Shown in pieces: positions 10,780 to 21,500 of a DNA stretch of 64,000 nucleotides (positions are counted from its first letter, which is position 1; every line of letters begins with the position of its first letter). The notes under the pieces are model-generated. The model ran no database searches and was not told the DNA's origin. It was given only the letters and a program-made list of their open reading frames with translations. This stretch comes from Pseudevernia furfuracea (Eukaryota; Ascomycota; Lecanoromycetes; Lecanorales; Parmeliaceae). The position numbers and the translations under genes were made by a program. The stretch covers positions 310,001 through 374,000 of the forward strand of contig JAIUPT010000033.1 of NCBI GenBank assembly GCA_022315425.1. Reading direction: 5' to 3'.

Positions 10780-13700
10780 TCATTGTGTCACAGCCCTGAC
10801 TCCTTGCAATACCAATGCAAACACCAGGCCCCTTGCCACTTCAGGGATTTGCAAACAATCGAAAACCCTGCCCAATGCCTCTCCACTAGCCGCTGCTCCC
10901 ATGACACTGGTCAAAGCCTGCGGCATGCCTTTCTCCACCAGTAGCTTCCTAGCCTTTACTCTCATGCGCTCCTTTGCCTCTTCGCTCGGTGGCGCCGGCC
11001 ATGCCTTGAGCTCTTCTTCTGTAGGCAACGCGTTTTCTCGTAGTTTAGTGAGATGAGTGGCTATGCCATTGTCGGAAGTAGTGGCGTCGATGACGGTATT
11101 TTGGAGCAATACGCGAATGGCTTCGAGGTTGGGGTTACCAGGGCGGAGGAGAAAGGATTTTGCTGCGTTTAGGAGGGTGAGGCGGAGAGTCCATGCGGAG
11201 GAAAGAGCATAGAGTTCGTTGATTGTGGCAAAAAAGAGCTCTACTGCAATGCTCGTTTCTTGGCTAGTCAGGGGTGAAGGAGAAATGCGATTGGGTGGCG
11301 GCTGTTTTGAGGTTGGAGCGGGTGGCTCGCCTGTTGTAGTAGAAGAAAGTGTACTCTTCCGGGATTGTGAAGCTTGCGTAGTAGGGGCGGTGCTTATGGA
11401 TGTACGGAAAGTACTGCTGTCATCATTGGAGACTGATGGCCGGGGTGATTCTTGCGAAAATTTGTAGTCATCTGCTATCTCGCTAGGCGGAGGTGGTAGG
11501 TGGAGTTCGCCCTGCTCGTCTTGGTGTGGAATTGCTGGAAAGTTGTCTTTGGACCCCGCTTCTAACGGCGCCTGATCTTCTGGCTGGGAAAGGCTAGCTT
11601 TGAAAACATTTTGATTGTCAGGTGTGGACTGGCTGGGTCGACGAGGCAAAGGAGGCGGTTTCATGTTCTCGGTCTGGGCGTTGTTCGAGGAGCGTGGACT
11701 CTCCTGTAGTTCTCTTTCCTGGACAAAGCTCGGTCTCGCCGATTTATCACTGTCTATCTGGGGCAACGCTGGGGTAGAACCATTCACGGATCGCGGTACT
11801 GAGCTCTTCGTAATCTGCTTTTTCTGTCCAAGAGACCCTACACCACCCAAGACGCCAGTGACGCCGCCCAAGAGTGCTTTACCGCCACCAGCGGCTCCTT
11901 TAGGGGCGCTGGCGAGCACATCAAGCATGCCTTTGCCCATTGTCTCGAACGCTGCTGGACTTGGGAAGCCGAAGCCGCCCTGCTTCGCGGTGGGAGACGA
12001 TCGTCCGAGACCTTGATCCTTCTCCAAAAACCGTTTCATGCCTTCACTTTCAGCCAATCGCTGGAACGATAGAGCACTGCGAAGGTAAAGTTCCAGCTCA
12101 GAACGAAAAGCAGATTTGGTTTTGTTTTTCCACCCCGGCACAGTTGGATGTCTTTCTGCAAAAGCAGCAACTCCGGAGATTACAGATATGCGCCGCAAGA
12201 CCTCGTGCAGAGTCTCAAAGTCCGAATAGATACGTGCAATCATCCAACCTGGATGCTGAGATGTCGCGGGTTCGATTTGCAATAGGTACTCAGCCGTAGG
12301 CTTTGAACGTAGATTACCTTTCTCCCCTGGTAGAGAATCGTCAAAGATAGAGACGCTAGCATTGTATAAGGTCAATGGAGGCACTTGGTATGACTGTGTC
12401 TCTGGGCCCTTCAGAGCAGTCGGCTGCTGCGAGGATATTATTTGATCAAATGTGGTGAAGCTGGGGGCCGAATCTAAGATTTTAGACTTAGTATCCGTTG
12501 CTGTCTCGTTATCAACAGCTAATTCTAAAGAAGAGCTGTTGGCCATTGCTGAAAGATCGTCGCGCGAAGATGTTGGCGTTGCAACAGCATCGGTGGTCTC
12601 CCCAGAAGATAAAGATTCTTCGGAAGCTTGCTGATTCTTGACGTCCTCTGCAGCGATCAGCTCGCTAAGCCTTTGAGCCTCTTGCATGGCTTCGTCCATA
12701 GCTTCTTCCGCTCTGCTGACTGTCCTTTTATGATCAATTTTGGCTTGCGCTTGAGCCTCAGATGAATCGGTAAAAATGACTTCGCTAGTAGATACTCCGT
12801 TTTTCGCTGCTTGGACGGAGTCTTTGACATTTCCGTTGACCGTAGCTCCTCCAACTCCTGCATCTATGGCTTGGAGAATTTCAGTATCACCTTCCTCGAG
12901 ACCGTAAATAATCCATTCATTGATGAATTCTGGTCTTGAACAGCTCGTCACTGTCATGTCAAGGATCACACTTGCCAGAATCTCTCGCAGGAACACCGAC
13001 ACCGGTTCACAGTCGTACACCTTTTTGTCCAAGAATGTATGCAGTATGTCCTGAGCCACTGCTCTAAGTTTCTTGTTCTGTTGTTCGACATCTAGAACGT
13101 TTGCGAGGCTGCTGCTGGGGTTGGCTTCTAGGTACCGGCGTACAGATTCTGACGTACTGCCAGAGGGGGCCGGAGACTTGAGCGCACTCGAAAGCTCGCT
13201 AAGGAAGACAATGACAATCGATGAAGAATTTGTTAGAAACTCGAGGAACGTGTCCGCGGGTCGCTTGCGAGATAAATGGTTCGAAACCGCCAGCAGAAAG
13301 CCGGTCAACGTTTGTCGGCAGGCGAGTGGGAACGCGTTCTCCAGAGGAAGGACCGGCGAATACCACCAATTTACGTAGTCGCGTACAATAGTGTCAACCA
13401 GCTTAGTCAAAGCGTCCTTCGTCTCGGGCGGAAAGCCAGCAAAATCCAACTCCTTCTGTGATGGTGCGACAATCAACGTATCCGGCACACCGTCAAGTTC
13501 ACGGCTCCTTTCTCTTCTCTCCTTCCATTCCAGTACCCGTGCAGCAATATCGAGACCCTTCTCCCTCCTCTTACTGGCTTCCAATGCTCTGGCTTCGACG
13601 TTTGCATTGTTCTGGATATCCCCTTCCCACGTAGCATGTAATACCACTCCTCCCACAACGCCTATCAAGACAAGTCCCACCCTTCCCAGCACTAGCCACG

Positions 13701-13875
13701 TAATAGCCCCAAGTCCAATGATGCATGCTCCGAGCGTTTCATTGCTGGCGTTGGAGAGAAATTCGAGAGCGCGGGTCGTCAGATCTTTGGCCTGGATGGC
13801 TATGCGCTCGGAGGTATCCTTCTCTTGTGGAGGCTCGGGAGATGGAGCATTGTTGACGGAAGCAGTTGTATCCAT
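10780..13875 (-). CDS. PXA-PX-nexin C domain protein (Mdm1/SNX13-like, no RGS)
   Basis: Single 1031-codon exon with ATG at 13875. Residues about 50-80 form two closely spaced hydrophobic segments (a membrane hairpin). A PXA domain follows (about 155-350; LTKLVDTIVRDYVNWWYSP is typical of its start), then a Ser-rich linker, a PX domain (about 505-630; RIYSDFETLHEVLRR and KNKTKSAFRSELELYLR correspond to the phosphoinositide-binding core), a long Pro/Ser-rich disordered region, and a C-terminal nexin C domain (about 880-1020). The order PXA-PX-nexin C matches the SNX13/14/19/25 and yeast Mdm1 group, which tether ER to endolysosome or lipid droplets, but the RGS domain is absent, as in several fungal members. 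The 185 bp to the next gene (14061, +) must hold both promoters. Confidence 0.85.
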   Translation of the reverse strand: MDTTASVNNAPSPEPPQEKDTSERIAIQAKDLTTRALEFLSNASNETLGACIIGLGAITWLVLGRVGLVLIGVVGGVVLHATWEGDIQNNANVEARALEASKRREKGLDIAARVLEWKERRERSRELDGVPDTLIVAPSQKELDFAGFPPETKDALTKLVDTIVRDYVNWWYSPVLPLENAFPLACRQTLTGFLLAVSNHLSRKRPADTFLEFLTNSSSIVIVFLSELSSALKSPAPSGSTSESVRRYLEANPSSSLANVLDVEQQNKKLRAVAQDILHTFLDKKVYDCEPVSVFLREILASVILDMTVTSCSRPEFINEWIIYGLEEGDTEILQAIDAGVGGATVNGNVKDSVQAAKNGVSTSEVIFTDSSEAQAQAKIDHKRTVSRAEEAMDEAMQEAQRLSELIAAEDVKNQQASEESLSSGETTDAVATPTSSRDDLSAMANSSSLELAVDNETATDTKSKILDSAPSFTTFDQIISSQQPTALKGPETQSYQVPPLTLYNASVSIFDDSLPGEKGNLRSKPTAEYLLQIEPATSQHPGWMIARIYSDFETLHEVLRRISVISGVAAFAERHPTVPGWKNKTKSAFRSELELYLRSALSFQRLAESEGMKRFLEKDQGLGRSSPTAKQGGFGFPSPAAFETMGKGMLDVLASAPKGAAGGGKALLGGVTGVLGGVGSLGQKKQITKSSVPRSVNGSTPALPQIDSDKSARPSFVQERELQESPRSSNNAQTENMKPPPLPRRPSQSTPDNQNVFKASLSQPEDQAPLEAGSKDNFPAIPHQDEQGELHLPPPPSEIADDYKFSQESPRPSVSNDDSSTFRTSISTAPTTQASQSRKSTLSSTTTGEPPAPTSKQPPPNRISPSPLTSQETSIAVELFFATINELYALSSAWTLRLTLLNAAKSFLLRPGNPNLEAIRVLLQNTVIDATTSDNGIATHLTKLRENALPTEEELKAWPAPPSEEAKERMRVKARKLLVEKGMPQALTSVMGAAASGEALGRVFDCLQIPEVARGLVFALVLQGVRAVTQ

Positions 13876-14060
13876 TGGTGCCTCAAGATCATTGTGCTTC
13901 GTATGTCGTGCGGAAGCGATGTTTACAAAGAACTGTCAGCTTTGCGAAGGAGCCTCGGAGCTGCGGCAGGGCTGAAAAATGCGCGGAAAGCAATTCCGCG
14001 CTTCATTAAAATTTGAAGCCTAAGGACTCGGTTTTGCCCAGTCGCAAAGCCATAGCAACA

Positions 14061-14906
14061 ATGGCAGAATGCGTGGCCTGTCACAAACCCTTGACCTTGT
14101 ACATCGAGCCTGACGAGGACGATGAAGATGAAACGATGGGAGGCTCAGCCAGCGCGAACACCGGCTCGTACGTCGACGATGATGTGCAATTGCAATGTGG
14201 GTGCCATTTTCATTGGTCTGTTCACCTTGCCTTGCTCATTTGAAGGAGAAGATGCCTAGCGCTAACTTTTAGATCATGTAGGCAATGTCTCCTCGACTCC
14301 TATTCCATGACAGAATGCCCTAATTGCGGAAGAAACCTCATAACAACTGCACCCTCTGGCGAACAGCAGCTACTATGCAACCTCAAGAATGAGGGAGGCC
14401 TACAAGAGGGGCTTGACATGCTTCCAATCCTCACCGAAGAAAGTTATCTGAAAGCCTATCCGGAAGAAAGGAGATGTCGCGCATTTCTTGAGTTCTGCGG
14501 AGAAGGCGACGTCGAGGCGATAGTTGACCTCCTCAATGACGACGACGGAGAAGGGGAGGAGGAGGGTTCTGGCCAAGGTGCAGGACACGGTATGGATGTC
14601 TTGAGGTATCAAGATCAAGTCGGATCACTGGGGTCAGGCCTGCACGTTGCTGTTCAGAATCAGAGGATGGAAGTAGCATGGCTTCTTCTGCTTCTCGCTT
14701 CGGCCCTGAAGATAGACCAATTTCCAACAGCGGTTCTCCAGGCCGCACAGAATCTTAGGATTCAGAGAGAGGGTCAGAATGGGAAACCCGATATACGCTC
14801 ATTGAAAGACTCTCAGGGCATGACAGCCGAGCAGCGAGCGGCTAGCATGGGAGGAGCGTGGACCGAATGGCTTCAGTCAGGCCGGCTGAAACCGCCAGCG
14901 AGTTGA
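14061..14906 (+). CDS. RING-like zinc-binding / ankyrin-type protein
   Basis: Two exons, 14061-14215 and 14282-14906, with an intron 14216-14281 (GTCTGT...GTAG, branch GCTAAC) give about 259 residues. The start is the ATG of MAECVACHKP. The first 95 residues hold a RING-like pattern: CVACHK, then CGCHFHW completed by QCLLDSY after the intron, then TECPNCGRN, i.e. C-x2-C ... C-x-C-H-x-H-W-x-C ... C-x2-C. This acceptor was chosen because the nearer AG would create a stop and break the motif. Residues 110-230 contain a helical segment with ankyrin-like spacing (LHVAVQNQRMEVAWLLLLLAS). Likely a cytosolic protein of the fungal RING/ankyrin family; an E3 ligase role is possible but not shown. Confidence 0.75.
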
Positions 14907-15227
14907 TTATACAAACCTAGCACGTGTAATAATGACCTGATGTAGTGCAACGTAGACTTTAAATTGAGTACCTAAGAAACTGACAATGTTCCCATTCCAA
15001 TTGCCCGAGCGTCACAGCTTTCGCTCCGCCGGGCATCTAAAGCTAGAACGGAGTTCTCAATATCCGCAATCCGAGTGAAGACCAACGCCACCGAAAAAAA
15101 AAATCACACGTTGGTCGCAAAGAAGAATGCGATAATCCCCCCCCCCAACCCCCGAGAGAGAACCCGTAGGATACGTAGTCATCATCATCAATCATCATCA
15201 ATCATCATCAATCATCATCAATCATCA
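14907..15227. other. intergenic with decamer repeat
   Basis: Convergent 3' ends of the RING-like gene (+) and the thioesterase (-). It contains a short A-run and a C-run (about 15090-15145) and the decamer array at 15181-15230. Confidence 0.5.
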
Positions 15228-15230
15228 TCA
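15181..15230. repeat. ATCATCATCA decamer, five perfect copies
   Basis: Five perfect head-to-tail copies. The stop codon of the thioesterase gene on the minus strand (15228-15230) lies in the last copy, so slippage here would sit exactly at the 3' end of that gene. Confidence 0.95.
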
Positions 15231-15677
15231 CTTCACATACTTAGTATGCGACCCCGTCGCCACGACCCCACCCGCACCGCCGACCTTCCTCACCTCAACA
15301 GACGTAAACGCCAACGTGCCCCCCACCTTGCTGGCCCACCCCCGAACCTCCAACACGTCGCCCTCGCGGGCCGTCGAGACGAACGTCGTGTGGATATCCG
15401 TCGAGACGCCCGTCCGGTCCCGGCCGTCGTGGGCGGCGATGGCCAGGCCGCCGGCCCAGTCGGTCAGGCACGCCGACACGGTCCCGTGCAGCGTCCCCTT
15501 GGAGTTGAGGTGGCGGGGCGTGACGGCGAGCCGCGCGGTGAAGGCGCCTTGGGTGGCGGCGACGAGGGCGATGTCGCCGAGGAGGAAGTCGTAGATGGGG
15601 CTGTTCTGTCGCATGGTGGCCCAGTAGTTTTGGAGGTGCGACAGTTCATCCGTTGGGGGGCCTGTTGGGCTGGCCAT
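15228..15677 (-). CDS. hot-dog fold thioesterase (ACOT13/PaaI-like)
   Basis: Single-exon 149-residue protein, ATG at 15677, the usual length of the 4HBT PaaI/ACOT13 group. The central segment NSKGTLHGTVSACLTDWAGG matches the hot-dog signature, in which the Asn/His and Asp on the long helix form the active site and bind acyl-CoA; a following GVSTDIHTTFVSTAREGD segment fits the second half of the sheet. Expected reaction: hydrolysis of acyl-CoA thioesters. No obvious targeting peptide. The gene is markedly more GC-rich than its flanks. Confidence 0.85.
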   Translation of the reverse strand: MASPTGPPTDELSHLQNYWATMRQNSPIYDFLLGDIALVAATQGAFTARLAVTPRHLNSKGTLHGTVSACLTDWAGGLAIAAHDGRDRTGVSTDIHTTFVSTAREGDVLEVRGWASKVGGTLAFTSVEVRKVGGAGGVVATGSHTKYVK

Positions 15678-16445
15678 TTTACATTTGGTGGGTTTGTTAG
15701 TCTTTTAGTATTGATCTTTCATTGAATTGGAACGTTGCAAAATGAAAATTGTACTCTAGTTCAGCTTCTGCCAAGAAGACAGAAATCTGCCCCGGCCAGC
15801 CGGCCTCACCCCCGATCCGGCATCGGGTGAGCGCCGCCCTATTGTCGCGCGATATATCAGAAAATATTACGTTACTCATTTACACTCTGAGTCTGAATGA
15901 GCAATTCGCTAGGAATCTTCAGTCGCTAGATAGACTAATCTTCGAACGCCTTTCTACTGGAAAACCGGCGACGAGAGAGAGGAGATCTAATATCAACCTC
16001 ATTCTCTTCCAAAGACAGGAAACTCCTGTTTTCCTCAACACTCTTGATTTCTGCCCTTTTCAGGCGCAGGGAAATTTCTTTCCTTTACATGCCTTTCCTT
16101 TATCGCTCGTGCAGCTTGAGCTCCAATCGGGTCCTCTATTCCCGTCTCATTGCCATGCTACACGGCTACGTCGATCGCTTTCAGCTCCAATGTCCCAGAC
16201 CACGGTCGAAGCATCGACCATCACGATCGTGATCTTTCGTGCTTCAGCTTTCATCTTCTTTGCTGACACACTCCGTAATTGTCCTTCACAGTCCTCGTCC
16301 TCCGCTCTCTCGACCTCCCTCTCCTCACATTTGCCTGGCGTTCATGGCTGGTGTTCTAGCTAGCTGGCTTGACATAACCGCCCTCCTGCGAGCTACAGGC
16401 GATCGATATGGTGACGACGAGGGCACCAGCGCAGTGCAGCCTGGA
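15678..16445. other. intergenic
   Basis: Upstream of the thioesterase. An open 204-codon frame on + (15749-16363) has no recognisable domain and biased, low-complexity composition; I treat it as chance. Pyrimidine-rich tracts at 16250-16340 resemble a fungal promoter leader that might once have served the TPR relic that follows. Confidence 0.4.
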
Positions 16446-16753
16446 TCGAAGCCACCTTTCTCGCAACAAAAGCCGGCATTCTCTATGCTGATCAGGGCAG
16501 GATGGCTGAGGCCGAGGAGATGTACGAGCGGGCACTGGAGGGAAACGAGAAAGCATGGGGCCCTGAGCATACATCCACACTCGACACCGTCAACAACTTG
16601 GGCAACCTCTATCCTGATCAGGGCAAGATGGCTGAGGCCGAGAAGATGTACCAGCAGGCACTGGAGGGAAGGGAGAAAGCATGGGGCCCTGAGCATACAT
16701 CCACGCTCTCCACCGTCGGCAACTTGGGCAACCTCTTAAGAGTTTCAGTATAG
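16446..16753 (+). pseudogene. orphan fragment of 42-residue TPR repeats (NLR relic)
   Basis: Two and a fraction 126-bp units (period visible from GATCAGGGCA at 16490 and 16616) encode kinesin-light-chain-type TPRs: AEEMYERALEGNEKAWGPEH, then TSTLDTVNNLGNLYPDQGK. Such 42-residue repeats with near-identical copies are characteristic of the C-terminal sensor of fungal NB-ARC/NACHT-TPR STAND proteins. No NTPase domain is present nearby, the fragment has no proper start, and it stops after NLGNLLRVSV, so it is a truncated relic. Confidence 0.7.
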
Positions 16754-16994
16754 TGCTGTCAAGTGCCATGATAATATATCAATTCTTATCTGTATTACAA
16801 GCATTAATGGTCAATCTCATTAGACGAAACCGCGCTAAGACTCGTCTCGTGCGAGGAGTCAGTGTAGCCTTAACCACAATGCCAGCATATATGAAATACA
16901 GCCAATTCGGCTTCGCCAACATTGCCAAGCTCCACACAAACAAATGCCTGCCAGCCGAGTCCGAAGGCAGAATCTGTGTGGCTCACCTCCTACG

Positions 16995-17284
16995 CTATCT
17001 CCTGTCATAGCCGGTACCGAAGTGAACAGCTTCTTCGGCCTCCTTAATATCTCGCCTTTTACCCCTGATTTTGTGACTGGGCTTACTGGGAGACTTTCTG
17101 TATTCGACTAAAGAGTTACCATACTGTGTCGGATCTTTCTGTTTCAAAAGAGATGCTACCTGCTCTGCTGGGCTAGTGCCGGTCGACTGCATGAGCTGAG
17201 GCAGCATTGGGCCCGTGAGCGGCTGAGCTGGTGTTACAGTGTTTCACATGAAATGGTGTACCTCGAACTTGGTCGCACGATCCT

Positions 17285-17319
<35 letters not shown>

Positions 17320-17561
17320 ATTCACAGGACGTCCGAACATTTAAGCATGAGCCCACTGGATTCACTACTGGCTTCTTGCGTTGTTTAGGCCTGGATGAAA
17401 TCTATTGGGAGCGGTGTTGTATTTTGATTGATTTGGTGTGTGCCCCACGCACAATGATACATTTGTAAGCCTCGCGCAGGACCGACTTGGGCCTCGAGAG
17501 ATGTGGGTGTGTGGGGTTGCGATATTCCCCCCCACTGGCGCTTCAACATTTGCAATTTCAG
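16995..17561 (-). CDS. hypothetical poly-Q protein, 5' end unresolved
   Basis: Four phase-0 exons join: 17561-17461, 17401-17366, 17316-17269 and 17222-16995 (stop), separated by introns of 59, 49 and 46 nt with GT...AG ends. The third exon begins with ten CAG codons, giving a glutamine run, and the product continues PGSCDQ then PLTGPMLPQLMQS; the C-terminus is basic and ends HFGTGYDRR. No family recognised; the poly-Q and Ser/Pro composition would suit a regulatory protein. Exons further upstream (17600-17870) probably exist but two frames look equally coding, so I did not choose. Model confidence rests on four consecutive canonical splice sites that keep phase. Confidence 0.45.
17287..17319. 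repeat. (CTG)11 trinucleotide repeat
   Basis: Eleven perfect CTG on +, read as CAG (glutamine) on the minus strand. The first CAG partly serves as the splice acceptor in the model above. Confidence 0.95.
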
Positions 17562-18548
17562 CTGATGCAAACCATCTTTACAACATAGCCTACGCTCGAT
17601 AGCCTAACTCAGAGTGTGTAACAGAAGAATTCACCGAATCCCCATGTGTGAACTTGATGTGCAATCAATGCATGCAAGGAGGCAATTTACATGCATTTCC
17701 AGGACTGTCTTTTCAATCAAGTCTCCACGGAAGGAGACATGCGGGCATGCTGCACTACTCCGAGATTTCCTGTCCCTTGCCCATTGCGTTTTCGTTGTGA
17801 TAGGGCCCCTCTTACGCTGGAGAGATTGTCTTTGCTCAGTGTCTGAGTACACAAGTCGTGTGTTAAGCAAATCTTAGCTGATCCCACATTGAAGCCTCAA
17901 GCGCCAGGTTACAGTTACCGCATGTATCGAATACAGCGACGGGGCTCCGCTGATGGGAACTGGGCAGGTTGCGGATCCGTTGCATTTGGCAAAGATGCGG
18001 CTCATGACACTGTCGTTTCCTTTTCAACCGATCAGTGGGCTGAGATGATCTGACTAGTAGCTAGTAAGTTGTCGCTTACTTGATGCAACTTAGTCTGTGG
18101 GTATCAAGGAGGTTCATGTGAACGCATCTTGAAAATGGGCACTTTGAAGTATCATCAATATCATCCTTCTCAAATCACCTTGTATTTGATTTTGTTCGCC
18201 AGAGATGAAGGAAGCTGTAATGAGGTAAGTAGTGCCCTTGAACGCCACGCTGCGGCTTTTGATTGATCCTTCCGCGCCTGCGAGAACGGACGAAATTGGT
18301 AAGGGTGATGAAGGAGAGGCACGAGGGGGGACGGAGAAGGGTAATAGAAAGGAGAGGCGTTGTGGTTCACGTTCAAGCTGATGCCTCGGGATATCTGGAA
18401 AGTTTTTAGGATATGGAAAAGGACGAAGACGAGCTGAGCTGTGTGTGACGAGACGTATCGACCGCTATCGAGTGCACTGATCTGAGCATTAGAGGGCCGC
18501 CCGACGCGCGCGACTCGCGAAATCGAAAGCGCTAGAACAGTAAGGTTT
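17562..18548. other. intergenic, possible 5' exons of poly-Q gene
   Basis: Between the poly-Q gene and the 3' end of the NACHT-ANK-GH18 gene. Minus-strand frames at 17631-17870 look partly coding. From 18170 to 18548 the sequence fits a 3' flank; nothing else identified. Confidence 0.4.
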
Positions 18549-21500
18549 TCATTCCCCTTCAACAAAAACGCTCTCCAGAATCGCTCTTGTCTCTTTCGCC
18601 CAAAGCCACGGCGATCTACTTTTCCCTGTATCTCCTGCTGTCGTCGATCCACGAGCTGGAGAATATTCCCATCCGGCTACCCCCCCAAAATCAATTGGGC
18701 CGTATGACCAGCGTAATAGTTCGAGTAAGCTGCGTAAGCGGAGCGGGTCTATGTATGGGCCATAGTCTATTAGTGTCTCATCGCAGGAGTTCGGAGTCGT
18801 CGAGACGGCCATAAGAAGCTTATCAGCTCGATAGGCACTATGTTGGAGAAGGCGAATGTAGGAGTTGAGCTCGCGAACGAAATTGGAGGCTGGATCGTGT
18901 ATTTTACTAGTTCCGTCTTCGACACGCCAGCCCTTGAACGTGCGGGGCAGATATGTTTCTTTGCTTTGATCACTGTTACTCTCGCTGCGGTCAAAGACTC
19001 GAACGTTGTACCAATTGATGAGGTGTCCTCTTTGAGTTTCTAATGTTCGGTAGTCGATACCTGTGCTTTCCTGATCTGTATCAGAGCTCAAAAGTGCTTC
19101 TGCGGACGCTGTCATTACGATGATGAAGTTGGGTCCAAAATCGGTGTGCAGTCTGTCAATGAGCCGACTGACCCCATAGAGCGACACTCTCGTTTCTTCT
19201 GCATTCACGGCGTTTGGACGCTTTTCGGTATCTAGATTGAAGCCATCAAGATTTCTCAAAACCACAAGATCGTGTAGTGCCTTGTATGACCGCTCGAAAG
19301 TCAAGTCGTCACAGCTTTCGAACACGTTTTCCTCGCCTTGCGGCCTATTGCTCGCTTCACACATGCTCAACAAACCAATGACTTTGACACCTGCTGTCTG
19401 AAGGTACTCAGTATCGACCCAAATATCTTCAATATTCGGATCTTCTATCGCATATTCATTCAAAAATATGGCAACGCTGTCGTTGTCTCCAATTTCTTGT
19501 GATTTCATGTCTGTTACTTTGTGAATCATACGGATGTGAAAGTTGCCAAGTATAAGGGCTGTGATGCCAGTCTTCTCCCGCACCAGTGGTCGGAGAGAAG
19601 TCGGGATACCGCTTTCCGCGAGAATAGATTGGTGGTAGATTACTACTCTAGGCTGATGGGAAGGAGCGCGTTTTCGTGGGTCTTGTTCAAGGGTGCTCGG
19701 TTTCTGAATCCTTGCTGACAACTCTTCTACTGATGCATCTCCACTTCCTTCGCCTGCAGCAATGTCATGATATCGGATAGCAATTTGGGCCTTTTGCACA
19801 TAGTTTTGCCATCCGGGATACATTGCTTTTGCGTAGAGCTGGATTCTATCACCCCGGCGTAGAGCTTGTGTCCACTCATTGCGCTCTTGATCAGGCCCCG
19901 CACAGTCGAACACGTTGACATGTGTCCGGAAAACATAATCGGCGTGTACATTCATTTGAACACGGATGCGCGGACACTGCCGCTGCTCAGTGTGACCCGT
20001 CTTTGTCCAAATGTTCTGGACGGCAGCATCAAAAAAGGTGTACGATTGATGGTAAGTGCCTCCCCATATGTGGCTGTCTCCGCTCCATCCTGCCAGAGTG
20101 CATGCAATCAATGCTTGTCCAAGAATATAGGGCACATGTCTCACCTTGATCATGAGACACGGTCTCAAAGATAACTTGGTCAATGGGCAAAGTAGCCCTT
20201 TCCGGAACGGTGATTTCCAAGAATGGTATGTCAGGGCTCCATTCGTCGAAGACGTCGTATACAGGTCCTACGCGATTGACAATTCTCACGGACCGTTGAA
20301 GATAGGTCTCTGTATTTTGTCTTTGTATACCAATCGGCACTGCTATGATATCGACAAGCTTAGCGAAAAAGTCTTCTTTTTCGTAGCATTGTATGTCTGA
20401 TATTCTGGGGCCCGAGCCTTGGCCAACATGAGCATCTGTGAGGACTAGGGTTCGCACAGCATCAATTGCCTTAGATTTCAAGGCCAAGTCGAGGGCGGTA
20501 TCTCCGTATTTTGTTAGAGCGTCTTTATCACTTCCTGCAGCCAGCAGAAGACTAATAAGGGACCCCTTCCTGGATTGGGCAGCATGATGTAGTGGTGTCC
20601 GGCCCCATATATCACGATCCTCGAGAGACAATCCCTCTAGAGGTAAAGACTCCAGAATTTTTTGAAGCGCGGTGGGGAAAGCGCTACTTGCCGCTTCGTG
20701 AATTAGAGTTCTACCCTGATGATCTCTATAGGCTACTGGCTGGCCAGATTGGTCACGAGTCATCCAAGCTTTCAATTTCAGCAATGTTTCCAAACACCAC
20801 ACCCGCCCGTAAAATGCTGCATAAGATATTAAGTCTTGGTTGGCTGTACTGAGGGTATGTCTCTGTGAACTTGGATCACTACCAGCGTCCAGGAGCATTT
20901 GGAACATTGAGCGGTTGTTTCTTTCAACAGCGAAATGTATGGCAGGGACAGCATACTCTTCCGCTAGCTTTATCAGCCGTGGCTGTTTGTCGATCAATTT
21001 GCGTGCAATATAGATATCATCAACATAGGCCGCATGATCCAGGAGCGTTTTCTTGTCGTCTCGAGTTGCTAGCAGGTCGATACCGGGCAAGTCAATCAGA
21101 AGATCGAACGCGGGTATATTACAGGCCCTCACGGCCCTAAAAATGGGGGTTCGGCCATTAATCGTTTGGGCGTTGATGGCATTCAGTGGAGCTCGACTTA
21201 TAAGATGTCTCAAAACAGAGATGTATGGACATCGTACAGCATCATGTAAAACGTTTGCACCGTCGTGGCTTTTGTGGGAAACAGAGTCCGGATTCTCCGA
21301 CAGGAGCTTTACACACGCAAGTAGATTTTTCTCTGGCCTCCATGTATCTGGGTAGATGCGCAGGAGTGTTTGAAGAGGCACGAGCCCATTTTTATCTTCG
21401 ACTAGGATGTTCGTACCAGGTCTCAGTAGCAGCCGAAGTATTCTTGGACCTCCTTCGAGGTTCTTAGCTGCAATATGCAGGGGGGATTCACCGTTCTGGC

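Noticed and set aside
10481..11056. 191-codon plus frame at the 3' end of the PXA-PX gene
   Set aside because: Largely antisense to the nexin C coding region; no independent support.
15181..15230. Regularly spaced decamers as a CRISPR-like array
   Set aside because: Head-to-tail without spacers, eukaryotic genome; a simple tandem repeat.
15749..16363. 204-codon plus frame
   Set aside because: Low-complexity Ser/Leu-rich translation, no recognisable motif, partly pyrimidine-rich leader-type DNA.
16239..16739. 166-codon frame overlapping the TPR fragment
   Set aside because: Different frame from the TPR reading; a shadow generated by the 126-bp repeats.
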